NCBI GenBank assembly: GCA_037447655.1
Contig: JBBHKE010001799.1
Location: forward strand, 1-64,000
Direction: 5' to 3'
Length of the DNA stretch: 64,000 bases
Source of the DNA: Zygnema cylindricum
Taxonomy: Eukaryota; Streptophyta; Zygnematophyceae; Zygnematales; Zygnemataceae
Below, one piece after another: positions 1 to 11,137 of the stretch. Numbering within the stretch: position 1 is the stretch's first letter; each line of letters opens with the position of its first letter. The notes below the pieces were generated by a model that was given only the letters and a program-made list of their open reading frames with translations, was not told the DNA's origin and made no database searches. The position numbers and the translations under genes were made by a program.

Positions 1-880
1 TAGGCAATTTCGGCTGCATTTGTTCGATGGATTTATGTTTTGCAGCTTCTCCCTCTCCCTCTTCCTCTCCCTCTCTTGGCAAACAAGTTACAAGCTGCTA
101 ATGAATTGTACAGATATGAGAGTTATTTAGTCTGAACCAAAGAAAACAATTCCTCCCTGAGACCATTTAGTATAAAAAAAAAACTGCTCTTATGGCAATA
201 CTGTGGTTTCTTTAGTCTTTGAAAGACTATTAAAACAATAGGTTGAATTACAGAAGCAATTGATGATAGTTTAAAAGAAAGGATAGCATGGGAAAAAAAA
301 CTATATTTTTAGCATTCCCTTCTTATCATGTTACGTATCGCAGCACAGATATATTTCATGTTTGTGGTATGTAGTATAGGTTCATCATAAGGAAAAATGT
401 GCTTTGAATGATAGACACTCCTAATCTTTCCGGAAGTGGGATAGCTTTACCGTGTGTTTAATTTAATAGTTTCCAGAGGAAATTTGTAGTAATGTTCTGT
501 TTTAATATACGAGGCAGTACGTTATTGTTTTTATACAAGAGCATATGTTGGTTTTTTTTATGTTTTGAATATGTTGAGAAGCTATCGAAATGGGTGAAAC
601 AATGTAACATCATTTTTCGTTTGTGTGTTTTTGTTTGGAAATTTCGCCGGTTTTTCTTCGACTCGATGGGTGAAATATTGTCCTTTTTTTCTTTGTATCT
701 TTTTATCTTTTCCTATCTTGAGTAAAGACAATTATTTTTGTATTCCTTCCCTTTTCCAACTACTTATGCATGGTGGAAGTTGTCCATGTTCTATAACTGT
801 ACTGTGTGGGGGCAAGTGCCATGAGGAAGCGATGTTCTCAGTAGTAACGACAAAAAATGATTATTAAATGTTAAATAAGC
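1..880. other. No recognisable gene
   Basis: Short open frames here are T-rich and low in complexity. I see no conserved motif, no convincing splice-bounded exon and no transposon terminus. A short CT-rich run (about 47-79) is the only local structure. Confidence 0.5.
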
Positions 881-881
881 A

Positions 882-1920
882 TTAGAAGGCAAGAAAGGAG
901 AGCAGTCGCGAAAGGGCTGAGAGCTTGATAAGAGCAAGGGCAAACAAAGAGCTCCCAAGAGGATTGCCTTAACAAATATGGGTGGTAGAGGAAAGTGGGA
1001 CCAAATCACCATCAGCGGAAAAGGGAAGGTTGCTACTCAAAGAATCGAAGGCCCTTGCAAAGGGAAATATCTGGACATCGGAGAATGTGTAACCATAAGC
1101 TCCGAAAAAATTGCATTCCAATCTACCGCATTCAGTGAGTTAGTAACATCGACCTAAAGAATGGACATCCAACAAGGCTCGAATCCCATGAACCACATCC
1201 TCACAACCCCCACGAGTTGCCACTCCAAACTGGTGAAGAGAAAAATAGTCATGGAAGGCGGGCTGGAGGTGGATGCAACTGGCAAGGGCCACTAATCCAT
1301 ACAATACCTCTCCCACTGCAATTGGGCGGATCCCCCCATAGGGTTTGGTGGCAGCCTCAAGGCGGGAGGCCGTGAGAAGATCACAAATCCGAGAGGGGAC
1401 ATTGTCCCCGACAAGAAGGGAACACACTCGGGAAAGCATAAAAAAACCCAGCCCACCGATTCAGGGGGGAAATCATCGCAAAATAACTGGTAAACAGTGC
1501 CCGATGAACCCCTTGTTGAAAGATGGGGGAAAGTGGTAAGGCTTTGATGAAAGCATGCGACCCAGAAGAAAACACTTCGACAGCTCAAGGGTGTGGATAG
1601 AGGGGAATAAAGGGGTAAGTGCCGGTGGATGAAGAGCTCGGAGAACCTTGACAGCCCCAACACACTAAGTAGCAGCAGTGGTTGGAGGGCCAGAACTGTT
1701 CGAAAAAGCTCACCAACACGACCCAAATGAACAGCACGTCGATAAGACAATGGGACATCCGAAGGCCAAGGTGCACCACGGGGGGTGAGGGAAGCACCAG
1801 CAACGCGATCCTCATGCTCGGGAAGTGCCCTCCAATCACCTCGCATGAAACGCCGAAATCGAGCCATAGTCTCTCGAGCCCCGCTAACGCCCCCATGACC
1901 CGGTAGGACTAGACCCAAAG
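882..1920 (-). pseudogene. Degenerate reverse transcriptase relic (non-LTR-like)
   Basis: Translated on the minus strand, this stretch shows reverse-transcriptase blocks in the right order but in different frames. About 1293-1340 encodes GGIRPIAVGEVLYG. About 1180-1230 encodes FGVATRGGCEDVVHGIR. About 1098-1152 encodes VDVTNSLNAVDWNAIF (motif A-like). About 926-975 encodes a GNPLGSSLFALAL block with a stop just before it (motif B-like). The N-terminal part (about 1700-1918) carries a plausible linker. Frames shift at least twice, stops are present, and the catalytic motif C and everything downstream are missing. The GGIRPIAVGEVL type is known from retroelement polymerases in streptophytes and other eukaryotes. 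No target-site duplication or poly-A tail was found, so the class is inferred from motifs only. Confidence 0.8.
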
Positions 1921-3563
1921 AGAAAACATGAGGAGGTGCCAGGGAGCTATGTCTGTGGGATCAGCACATATACTGGACAGAGGGAGGTGAAGGGCGTCCT
2001 GTACTATAATCCGGACAGCCATTTACCCCAATCTTTATTGGCACTAAGAATTAACTAGCATTGGGATAATATTTTTGTTATTGATTCTAGTCTCAGTTCT
2101 AACAACGCGAACAACTTTGGACCACCTTTCCAGATTAGTGTTGAGAGAAAAAAAAACTTTGTAATATCAACACTATTTTGTGACCAAGATCTAAAAAAAA
2201 CCAGCATTGAATTACTGTTGGCTTCATTGTTCTAGTGTTTACTTTCCCCACCAAATCCCAAACGCGAATAGTCTCAACCAGACAACCATATTTCCTTTCT
2301 CTCACGTACACTTAGAAAATACAATTAGAAAATACACAACCCATGCAGAAAATACCATACAGAAGGTTAAAAAAAAAATGGTTAACACACCTATGGGGAT
2401 CAGCTGGTACTCACAAACACAAACACAACTTAAAATTCATAATTCAAATGTGCGAAATTTATTGGAGATGCTATATAAAGTTTCTGTACCGCACACGTGT
2501 TATAATCTGAAAAAACCGCATAGGACATGCAAAGTATGAGGTAAAAAAAAGAAGGTTAAGATATGATGGGTTAAACTGTTTTTTGCACATTTGAAGTACG
2601 GTTAAATCCACACTAAATTCCACAAGATTCAAACATAACGTTAGTCGTTACTCGAGAATACTCCAAGATTACAACGAACAAAAAGAAAAATCCAAATCAT
2701 TACTGACCAAAAGCCTTCAGACGACAGGTCGAATATCAAGACATCAAAGACATTTTAACGTGTTTTATTCTGACCCCTTTTTCTCAATTGTCAGACAATT
2801 TCTGAGTCACAAAATATAATGTCTCCCACAAATCGCCTAAATTTCTGTACTCGAGAACTATAGATGCATTGCATAGAAATCACACTTAATGGACGGCCTA
2901 GATTTACACTAGATGAGGATACAGACTGTTAAAATATACCATCTCAGGAAAAGTACAAGTCCAAACGTATACATGGGAAGTCACTTAAAAACAAATTTTG
3001 CAGTTAGGAAAAAAACTGCACTTTTCCTTCGCAATATTCTACTTCCAAAAAACTCCTAATTTTGAATATGGTCCATCACCTGTCCCAAAGACAGACCCTA
3101 CGGCCATACCCATAATAGAATTTGTAAAGAAGGCCTTCAATCCTCCTCCTCCTCGTCCCCCTCCCCCTCCTCCTCCTCCTCCTCCCGCCTCCTCCCTCTT
3201 CTTCCTCAAGCTGGTCTCCCGAATTAGAAGAAGTTTAGACTGACGACCAAATGGAAGGTGACTTTTTAGGAGCTGACAACAATGTGGTTTTGTCTTTTTC
3301 CTCACTCATCAATTTGTAAATCATTATTTACCCATCTCTCTCACTCTCTCGATTCCTCCGACTTGCTGTACATTCTTTACTACCACGAGTTCCCCCCCAG
3401 TTTTCTAATATTTTCCAGCTAAAGAAGCTGGAAATAATTCGATCTCCCTTCGAACCAAATTAAAATCACACTTAAACAACGCTTAAAAAATCATCACAGA
3501 TTTTTTTATCATTGTGAAACAGCCATCGTCGTATCGAAATCATACCGAAAAAATCGTTAAGGA
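1921..3563. other. Non-coding stretch, 3' flank of the E2 gene
   Basis: No conserved coding frame seen. It contains A-rich segments and a pyrimidine triplet repeat near 3139-3205. The part nearest 3563 is probably the 3' UTR and terminator of the minus-strand E2 gene, but no polyadenylation site can be fixed from sequence alone. Confidence 0.45.
3139..3205. repeat. (TCC)n-type pyrimidine triplet repeat
   Basis: An imperfect TCC/CCC run gives poly-proline on the plus strand and poly-glycine on the minus strand. These translations are products of the repeat and are not treated as genes. Confidence 0.85.
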
Positions 3564-6500
3564 TCACACTTTATCGTCGTGAAACCACCAACGTGTTTCC
3601 TTCGGTGACCTTCCGTTCCTACAATTCTTCACGTACCGCTCATTATCTGGAGGCCTTGCCTGTAATATACAGAAAACGGAAATTCTAAGAAGATACTTTG
3701 TAAATTTATCTTCCAACGACAAAAAAATATGCGTTTAACATGGCCACACAATATCATTGTCATAAAGAAAATGGAAGAAAATGAATGACAATTAAATTCT
3801 TTCGTTTCAGATCCTCAAAGCTTGCATCTATTTCCCTTATACAACTTATTGAATGAATCTCCGGTTAAGAAATACAGGGTTTGACAAATTACCCACTGCC
3901 ACTTCGAACTGAATAACTCTCCATTTGTACATTTGAAGATTCTGTATCGCTCGTTATATGAATAAACAATTCCTTGTACTTTAACCTTTTTATATTTTCT
4001 TGCGTTCATTGTGCATTTAATACTGTCACTCTCTATCTTAACTTTGTTGCTTCACGAATAGAATTGCCATCATGGGCGATAGTAGTAGTCTGTACTGGCC
4101 CATAAAAGTATACCCGCCGTCCATTTTCGCTAAACGAATTTGTACATTAATAAGAAAATTTAGCAAAATAAGAATATACGCTACCTTCTCTGTTGAACTC
4201 GAGAGCATTGAAAGTATACTGATGCAGATGGAGCTCACTGTCATAGCCGGGGACCACGAGTCGTACAGAATATCTGCTACCATAAGATACTGTCAGAATA
4301 CTATGGAACGCTCAGGATAATATGCTGCCATATTATATGGTATAAACTTATGATGCCATGTTCTTCGCTATTTTTAGCATGCGATTTTGTATGGGTCTTG
4401 CTGCCAAAACATTATGTCATATAAGATGGTGCGAGCTTAAGATGCTGTTGAAATAATGTTCATAACACTATTTGGTATCAGAATATTAAATGGAGTTAAG
4501 AACTAGGTGCTGCCATTAATGGATGCCATTTGAGAAATTCTCAAGCACAAATATCAGTCTGATCGAATATCAGTTGATGACAGGTTGATGTCCTAACCGA
4601 GACAAATATGGCCGTTGCTATAAATGTGTGGATGAAGAGGGGGGTTCTGTACAAAGATGACCTGTGAAAAAGGCCAAAAAACACCGGTTACAGCTTTGTC
4701 TTGCTCAGTCTTGTCTTGCACTTGAACTTGTTTAAAGACCGAACAAAAGTTCCATATCAAAGTATTTCACAATTTTTGTTTGTTCAGGCTACCCGAATAA
4801 ACATTCATTCGAATGCTATCAACTCTCCACAAATATTCACAAAAAAGAGAAGTCGTCCTAAAAACCTGGCATCAACTAAAACTAAAGACTGCAATTTTGG
4901 GAGAATAACTATAAACCGACCGCAAAGACTAAGCTGTAATAACTCCGTTATTTATACACAATATAGTGATGGGAAGAGTAGTTACTGAAAGTTGCCAAAC
5001 CAAAAAAAAAAACGTAAATCAACTCGTAAAACATCTGGTGGAATACTGTATACCACAAGAAAGTGAACCGGTCACAAACAAAGAAGAGAAAAAAGTTACA
5101 AAAATAAAAACTAGAGGGAAGCCAATGACGGTGGTCTCACCTGTGGAGCTTCCATTGGATAATGCTCAGGAAAATCAACTTGCAAATGAAAAATCTCATG
5201 TGAATAAAGAGTTCCCGGAGCACCTTGTAATTCAATGACCCACCTGTCACACAGACACCAGTCAACATTCAAACTCACACAAAGACCATCATTCTACTCA
5301 AAGTGTATGTACTGTGCATCAATATTCTTGTTAAAAGAATAGTGCTATCTGTCTTTTTTGAAAACACAACTGATGTTCACAAAACTAACATGCTGTCGAG
5401 CCGAACTTCAGCCGAACAGATATATCTCAGGAACGGATGAACCTTGTCCGCATGTTTAAGAAAAAAAATATATGAAACATTGTTACTACTATTTCATGTT
5501 TGTTGTCATACACCGACACTACATTGTACTGTAACTTTTTGTCAATTTGGTATGGGTTTATTAGGTGGCTCTGGTTGGCTTTAGTTGTTTTTTTTTCATT
5601 TGTTTGTGTTTTCTTTTACATTTGTGTTGGGAAATTTTGGGTACTTTATATTTATATTCTTGGTTCGGGAAATTTTGGTTGAGAGTGTGTTAACTCGAAG
5701 CGTTTTCAATCAAAATTTATTTTTTTTCCCTCAATTATAAAAACTTAGTACCTAGAGCTAGCTTGGTCCACCCTAATAACTTGGTAATAAGTGGGGTGAC
5801 AGTAAACTGAAGTTTAAACCTTTCTAAATTACGCCACACCAACAACTAACCAACCAATTACTTTTATGCAAAAAAATAAGAATGTTAAAAAGTATTTCAA
5901 AACCTTGTCCATAATTATTAATGGAATCCTTGAACGTACCAGTTCAAAAAATCTTAGAGAGATGAATTTCCTTCACGGGGGAATATTGAGCAAATGGCGA
6001 GAGAGGAAAGGGAGAACAGAGAGCAGAGGGGAGAGAGGGAGAAGGACGAGGAAGGGGAGAGGGAAGGGACAGGAAGGAAGAGCGGGGGGCAGAAAAAGGG
6101 AGAGAGGGAGAGGGAGAGGGCGGGAGAGAGGGAGAGGGAAAGGAGAGGGAGAGGGAGAGGGAAAGGAGTGGGAGAGGGAGAGGGAGAGGGCAGGAGAGAG
6201 GGAAAGGGAAAGGAGAGGGAGAGGGAGAGGGAGAGGGCAGGAAAGAAGGAGAGGGAGAAGAGAGGTCGAGGGAGAGGGGGAGGGAGAGGGAGAGTCAGGA
6301 AGGGAGAAGGAGAGAGAGAAGACGAGGGCGAGGGAGAGAGAGGCGAGGGCGAGGACGAAGGAGAGCGAGAGGAAGAGGGAGCGGGAGAGAAGTGAAAGAG
6401 GGGGAGAGAGAGAGCTCACCTGAACCTGACTTTCATTCAGGCTGAGAGTTGTCGCCACGTTTTCTGTAAATGTGGTCAAAACAGAAATGAGGGAGAGAGG

Positions 6501-7956
6501 CTCCAATCCGACAACAAAATATATTTTAAGGGGAGAAACGCAAAAACAGACAGCTGTCTTGTTTGTTTTTCTCTGGGGTTGAAGAATTTCGTCTGTTTCA
6601 CAAGCTTTACAGTCTAAAGCACATGGAAAACAGAGAGAAGGGAGTGAGAGGGAGGAGGAGAGGGAGGAGGAGAAGAGGGAGGAGAGGGAGGAGGAGAGGG
6701 AGGAGGAGAGTGAGGAGGAGAGGGAGAGGGAGGAGTAGGAGAGGGAGGAATAGAGGGGGCAGGCGGAGAGTGAGGTGGAGAGGGGGGGGGGGAGGGAGGG
6801 GAGGGGGAGGGGGAGAGGGAGAGGGAGAAAGAGAGAGAGCTAACCTTTGCAAATTATCGGTTACTTGATGGCGAAAGCCAGTTGGAGGGTTAACCTGCCA
6901 TTCCGTTAGCTCCTTTTGAAGCCGATTTGCAGCTATTCTACTAAGAGTCTGCATAACAAATTTTGAAACACATGAATGTTAGAACCTAACGTCAATAAGG
7001 TCAGTGATAAAACAATTTTCGTTTTTCTTGATAATCTGCGTAACAAATTTTGAAACATAATGAAAGTTGTAGAACAGAACGTCACCAAACATCGACAATG
7101 CCCATTAAAAAAAAAAAAAAAAAATCTGCTTGAGAGCCTGCCTAACAAATTTTGAAACAATAATGAAACTTAGTCCTCGTTAACAGCGTGCAAAAGTTTA
7201 CAAACCAAATAAGCAGGATGATACTATTCCCTAAAAAGCCCAAAAAAACCATAGAAAACCCTAAGAAAACTCTGAAAAACCAAAATACCGAGAAGGAAAG
7301 GTTTTAGCTGGATAAGTATGGAAAATGCTAATGAGGACAGTGCAACTGCTTCAAGAACCCATTAGAAAGTAAGGGAATCAATAAAGTGAAGAAAAAGGGG
7401 GAGGGATGGAGAGAGAAAAAAGACATACATCCATATACGGTGCCTATCACAGGCCAAAGGGCATCTAAATGCATCCAAAGAAGTGAGAAAGAGAGGGAAA
7501 GAGAGAGACAGGAAGAAGGGACTTTTGATATCTTAACACAAAAAAGAAGCAGCTCATTTTTTTTCCTTATTCGACATCATTAATAAAACTAAATACTCAA
7601 TGTCAATAAAAACTATGTTTTTCATCACTATAAGAGTTAAGAACATTTATTCAGTCGTGGGTTATTTTGACCAAAAATCATAAAATAGTGGAAATAACTG
7701 AAGGAGTGGCCAGAAATGAGACATCATCAAACACTGAATTAGCATTATTGACATGAAATCTGCAATAATACTAAAAATGCTCTAACTCTATTAGCAATGG
7801 AAGGTATACAAGAAAATACCTACTACATAATATTGTTTAACTTGAAATCACTTTTGTTTAGCTGACTTTCCCGTCTCTCTTTTTTTTTATATATAATAAA
7901 GAAAATAACAAAAATGAAAGAAAAATACTAACCTTCTGAGGGCTTGATGTGCTCAT
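3564..7956 (-). CDS. UBC16/17/18-like: Ubiquitin-conjugating enzyme E2, UBC16/17/18 (UBE2W) type, six exons
   Basis: Joining 7933-7956, 6845-6948, 5141-5243, 4598-4661, 4185-4273 and 3564-3659 on the minus strand gives 480 nt, 159 residues plus TGA. All five introns are GT-AG and every phase matches. The protein opens MSTSSPQK, then ANRLQKELTEWQVNPP, a GAPGTLY strand, FPEHYPMEAPQ, HPHIYSNGHICLD, DSWSPAMTVSS, and ends TRWWFHDDKV. Cys97 in HIC is the thioester cysteine. HPH replaces the usual E2 HPN, as is known for UBE2W and plant UBC16-18. Length agrees with the roughly 160-residue family. The enzyme takes ubiquitin from E1 and passes it on with an E3; UBE2W members are known to favour protein N termini. 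The start is the only ATG in the first exon. I see no damage. Introns are AT-rich and hold GA blocks and a cryptic exon. Confidence 0.96.
4598..4661 (-). CDS. UBC16/17/18-like: E2 active-site exon (exon 4)
   Basis: This 64-nt exon carries residues 78-98: VIFVQNPPL followed by HPHIYSNGHICL, including catalytic Cys97. It follows a TTTTTCACAG acceptor and ends G|GTTAGG, so the Asp99 codon is split with the next exon (G|AT). It is too short to show as an ORF and was found by its motif. Confidence 0.96.
5985..6420. repeat. GGGAGA-type purine block in E2 intron 2
   Basis: About 430 bases of GAGAGGGAGAGGGA-like repeats, pyrimidine-rich on the transcribed strand, within the intron 5244-6844. Open frames on both strands here (Arg/Glu-rich plus, Ser/Pro/Leu-rich minus) follow from the repeat. 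It lies directly beside the cryptic exon ending at 6420. Confidence 0.9.
6420..6463 (-). other. Candidate cryptic exon in E2 intron 2
   Basis: On the minus strand a TTTACAG acceptor, 44 nt, then CAG|GTGAGC make an excellent exon-like unit between exons 2 and 3. Inserted after exon 2 (which ends in phase 2) it reads into TGA, so inclusion would truncate the E2. A different frame resembles a short part of the E2 fold (ATTLSLNESQVQ), which could be chance or a decayed exon copy. No expression evidence is available. Confidence 0.3.
6630..6838. repeat. Second GGGAGGA-type purine block in E2 intron 2
   Basis: Imperfect GAGGAG/GGGAGA repeats begin six bases after the exon-2 donor on the transcribed strand. 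The coding frame of exon 2 runs into it as Ser/Pro, which is not real protein. Confidence 0.9.
6941..7180. repeat. Triplicated splice-acceptor segment upstream of E2 exon 2
   Basis: Three copies of about 45-57 bp share (minus strand) TTTCAAAATTTGTTANGCAG plus the first bases of the exon. Their AG dinucleotides lie at 6949-6950 (used), 7036-7037 and 7138-7139, so spacings are 87 and about 102 bases. The third copy is pushed away by an A-run at about 7107-7124. Only the innermost copy continues into the E2 frame (TLSRIAANR). Confidence 0.85.
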
Positions 7957-7986
7957 CTCTCCTCCTCGATCAGGCTTAGCAAATCA
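7957..7986 (-). other. E2 5' UTR segment with likely upstream intron
   Basis: Just upstream of the E2 start codon the minus strand reads TTTGTTGCAG then 30 bases to the ATG. The AG suggests that a 5' UTR intron ends here and that the true transcription start lies farther right, beyond about 8 kb. Inference from a single acceptor-like site. Confidence 0.4.
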
Positions 7987-8109
7987 CTGCAACAAACGTA
8001 AAATTTTGTTTGGAAAAATCTTTATCACGCCTGCATCCACTCGAAATACTGAGTTCTGACAAAAGATTCTGCCAATTCTGATTTGTGAAAAAAAATTAGG
8101 TTCTTTTAA

Positions 8110-8520
8110 CTCGTAAACAACATCAGCAAATATTTGAAACAGAGATTTTGAATGAATAAAAAAAAAAGGTGTTCCTCCCTTAGGCAAATGTTTAAAACAG
8201 AGATTACCATAAAATACATACAAATCAAAGGATATTCATCCCTTCAGAAAATATTTGGACAAGGCATTTTGATAACATGTATACAAATCAAAGGTGTCCA
8301 TAACTCAAGAAAAATTGAAACAAAATATTTGAAAAACATGAATATTACTCAAAAGGTGTTCATCTCTTCAGAAAATATTTGAAACAGATATTTTGATTGA
8401 ATAAATAAAAATAAAAAGGTGTTCCTCTCTCCAGCAAATATTCAACACACAGAAATTCAAAAAATACATACAGATCAAACGGTGTTCATCTCTTCAGAAA
8501 ATTTGAAACATGTATTTTAA
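8110..8520. repeat. Degenerate minisatellite, about 60-90 bp period
   Basis: Repeated blocks share AAAGGTGTTCATCTCTTCAG followed by AAAATATTTGAAACAG and an ATTTTGA...ATACAAATCAAA segment, five to six times with indels. It lies in the 5' flank or a 5' UTR intron of the E2 gene. Confidence 0.8.
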
Positions 8521-8749
8521 AAGCACAATAGTTGACTAAATGTCAACTTGAAATGTTCACAAGAACAGTGCAAAATCGATGGTAATTGTAAATAGAAAAC
8601 AGATAGGTAGACCTCAGTGTCAATGGAAAGACAAAATTTTAAATCTAAATCAGAAGCCCGTCTAACTGCTGTTGTCCACGGTAAAAACGGAAAAGGACAA
8701 GTAAAATGAAAACGATTAAGACCGAGGGAGAAAGACAGGAAGGGAGGTA

Positions 8750-9115
8750 AAGAGAAGAAGAGAGACCTAGCAGTACTTACTAGGTAAAGGGAAGAAGGGA
8801 GACATAGCAGTATTTACTACCTCCGTAACTTCCTGTCTGATTTACACTTCAAAAGACTCAATTGAATGCAAAATCATAGAATGTTGCAAGTATACCCTTC
8901 CCCTGCCAAAAAGTGTACTTCACATATTTTTACGATATTTTGTCAGTTTATCCACAGATTATCTCCCTAGTTTTAGGATAAACAATACACCTTGAAATGG
9001 GATTACTACTTATACATATTTTTACCTTTTTTTGGTCAATTTATGCACAGTCTATCTCCAGATTTTTAAGATAAAACATAGACTTTAAAATTGAAATTAC
9101 TGCTAATCTTGCTTC
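8750..9115. repeat. Two neighbouring tandem duplications
   Basis: A unit of about 36 bp (AGGGAAGAAGGGAGACATAG followed by CAGTATTTACTA) is present twice near 8750-8825. A unit of about 90-100 bp (CATATTTTTAC, then TTATCCACAGATTATCTCC and a TTTTTAGGATAAAA-like segment) is present twice near 8926-9115. Copies differ by substitutions and small indels. Confidence 0.65.
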
Positions 9116-10234
9116 CGGTTGAACTAAATAGTGACGCAAGTCACCAATCAAAAATCACAAAAGAATTAATAAAAAATATGCAACAAACATTGTAATTTTG
9201 TAATTTTCAGAGCCACTGAAACTAGTGTGGTTATACAGATTCGGTTTCCTAAACAATAATCCATATTTACTCTTGTTTACAAATAATCGAAAAGCTGTAA
9301 AAAACCTTGCAGCTGTGGAAAAGTTTACTATAAGTATGATTCATTCGTGACGTCATGCAGCTTTACATCATCCGTTCCAAATGATTTTGCTACCGAGTAA
9401 CAAACATAGATGTGTGTAAACATGCATAATGAACTGGAGAGTAAGTAAGAATACATTGTAAATTCCAGTTGATTGATTGAGGAATGACTATATTTCAGCA
9501 TTTTCAGTTCCAGTATTTGCTAACAGAATCGGTATATTTCAATATTGCAGATTTCAGTATTTGATTAAAGAAGCAATATATTGTATGTTCCAGTATAGGG
9601 ATTAAGGAAGCACTATATTTCAGCAATGTAAGTTTCATTATTTACTAAAAGAATCAGTATATTTCAATATTGAAAATTCCAGTGTATTGATTGAAACACC
9701 ACCAGTTTCAATATCTGTATACCACTACCATACCAACCTTGACACCACAAATTACCAAAAAAAGATTGAATACTTCAGGATTTCCGTTTAAATTAAAAGT
9801 AACATGCATCAAGGACACCAGAGGAAAAAAGTAGAGCAAAAAAACATGGATCAAACCAGAAACAACAAGAATATGGTCACCTTCAAAATTTAGAAATCGT
9901 AATACCTTCACAGAAATAAAGAGCGGCTCGCAGAAGTTACTGAAATAAATCTCTATGTGATGGCTTTTCTGACGTAAAATGGCTTTGGAAAAGGATAAAT
10001 ATAGAAACTATGATAGGATGTTGGAAGCTATGGCTGGCAGTTTAATACAAATGATTTAGCAAGATGCTTTTGAAACCAGGAACTCAGGCCTGTGTTCAAA
10101 ATGTTCGACAAATTCCGTGCGGACTCATAGAACTGAAAGAACGGAAAAGTCCGCCGTGTTCTGTACGTTAAAGTGCGTACCCTATAATTCGCTGACGGGC
10201 TTACACGTGACAGTCGATAAAACTGGAAAATGCT
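9116..10234. other. Non-coding; degenerate ATATTTCAGTATT repeats
   Basis: No gene seen. About 9460-9715 holds four to five degenerate copies of a TATATTTCAATATTG / CAGTATTTGATTAAAGAAGCA unit of about 60 bp. Confidence 0.55.
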
Positions 10235-10439
10235 GTACACCTTGAATCGTTATTAGCGTATAGAAATTATTAGTGTAAAGAAAAAAATAGCGTCATTCAT
10301 TCTAATTTAGTTCCAGGAGACGTGGCAGATTATGGTCCACGTCCTTAAATAGTGTACTTTATTCTATTTAAGGTGTCAATGTCAAAATTTTGGGGTGCCG
10401 ATATAGCGTACATAAGGCTAATAACGATTCACGGTGTAC
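10235..10439. mobile_element. GTACACC-family inverted-repeat element A (205 bp)
   Basis: Starts GTACACCTTGAATCGTTATTAGCG and ends with the complementary CGATTCACGGTGTAC. It has no coding capacity. Inner words ATTAGTGTA and TAGCGT repeat near the ends. The 205-bp length and sequence closely match the next element. TA on both sides would fit a TA target duplication (Tc1/mariner-like), an inference. Confidence 0.85.
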
Positions 10440-10440
10440 T

Positions 10441-10645
10441 GTACACCGCGAATCGTTATTAGCGCTGAGAAATTATTAGTGTAAAGAAAAAATTAGCGTC
10501 ATTCATTCTAATTTAGTGCCAGGAGACGTGGCAGATTATGGTTCACGTCCTCAAATAGTGTAGTTTATTATATTTAAGGTATTAATGCCAAAATTTTGGG
10601 GTGCCGATATAGAGTTCACAACGCTAATAACGATTCGCGGTGTAC
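10441..10645. mobile_element. GTACACC-family inverted-repeat element B (205 bp)
   Basis: Sits one base after element A in direct orientation and is nearly identical to it along its length, including ATTCATTCTAATTTAG and TTTTGGGGTGCCGATAT. Termini GTACACCGCGAATCG and CGATTCGCGGTGTAC. The A/B pair looks like a tandem dimer. Confidence 0.87.
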
Positions 10646-11136
10646 ACCGTGAATCGCTATTAGCGTAATGAAATAGATAGCGTAATGAAACAATTAGCGT
10701 ACTTTACGGTAAATTGTGTTTTTTCGGGTACACCATGATACTAATTTATCATGTACTCTAATTTGTAAACTGCTTTGTAAAAATTTTCAGCACATAATAT
10801 GTCCACACTAAAAAACAAATTTGTACGAAACTGTTCAAATCGTACGCCGTCGCGTTTTTTTGACATCTGCGTATGCCGGAAAATATTTACGCAATTATAT
10901 ATTATTATATTTTCTGTACTTTTAAATATAAAAATGTACGGTGTAGTACAGATATAACAGTCCGTACACCACACTATTTAAAAGGGAACTAAATTACAGT
11001 TATGAACCGCATTGAGCGGGGTACCTCAAATAACGTGCAAAAACATTTAGCGTACTTTATTCTATTTGAGAATTTGCCCCAAAAAAAGGGGTACCCCAAT
11101 TAGCGTCATGTACGCTAATAGCGATTCGCGGTGTAC
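10642..11136. mobile_element. GTACACC-family inverted-repeat element C (495 bp)
   Basis: Shares the terminal GTAC of element B, starts GTACACCGTGAATCGCTATTAGCG and ends CGCTAATAGCGATTCGCGGT then GTAC. ATTAGCGTA words recur three times near the left end and again near the right. The middle contains a unique AT-rich part and no coding frame of note. Confidence 0.8.
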
Positions 11137-11137
11137 T

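Noticed and set aside
2998-3305. Poly-Pro / poly-Gly frames
   Set aside because: Arise from the TCC repeat; no flanking coding evidence.
3815-4009. Minus-strand frame with NERY...KCTNG, resembling the E2 C-terminal exon
   Set aside because: The true last exon was found at 3564-3659 with exact phase and the RWWFHDDKV ending; this one lacks both.
4966-5238. Plus-strand 90-codon frame ending in NKEFPEHLVIQ, coding-like at first sight
   Set aside because: It is antisense to E2 exon 3 (5141-5243). The minus strand gives GAPGTLY and FPEHYPMEAPQ with correct splice sites, so the plus frame is a shadow.
5866-6506. Long Arg/Glu and Ser/Pro/Leu frames
   Set aside because: Direct translation of GA/CT repeats inside the E2 intron.
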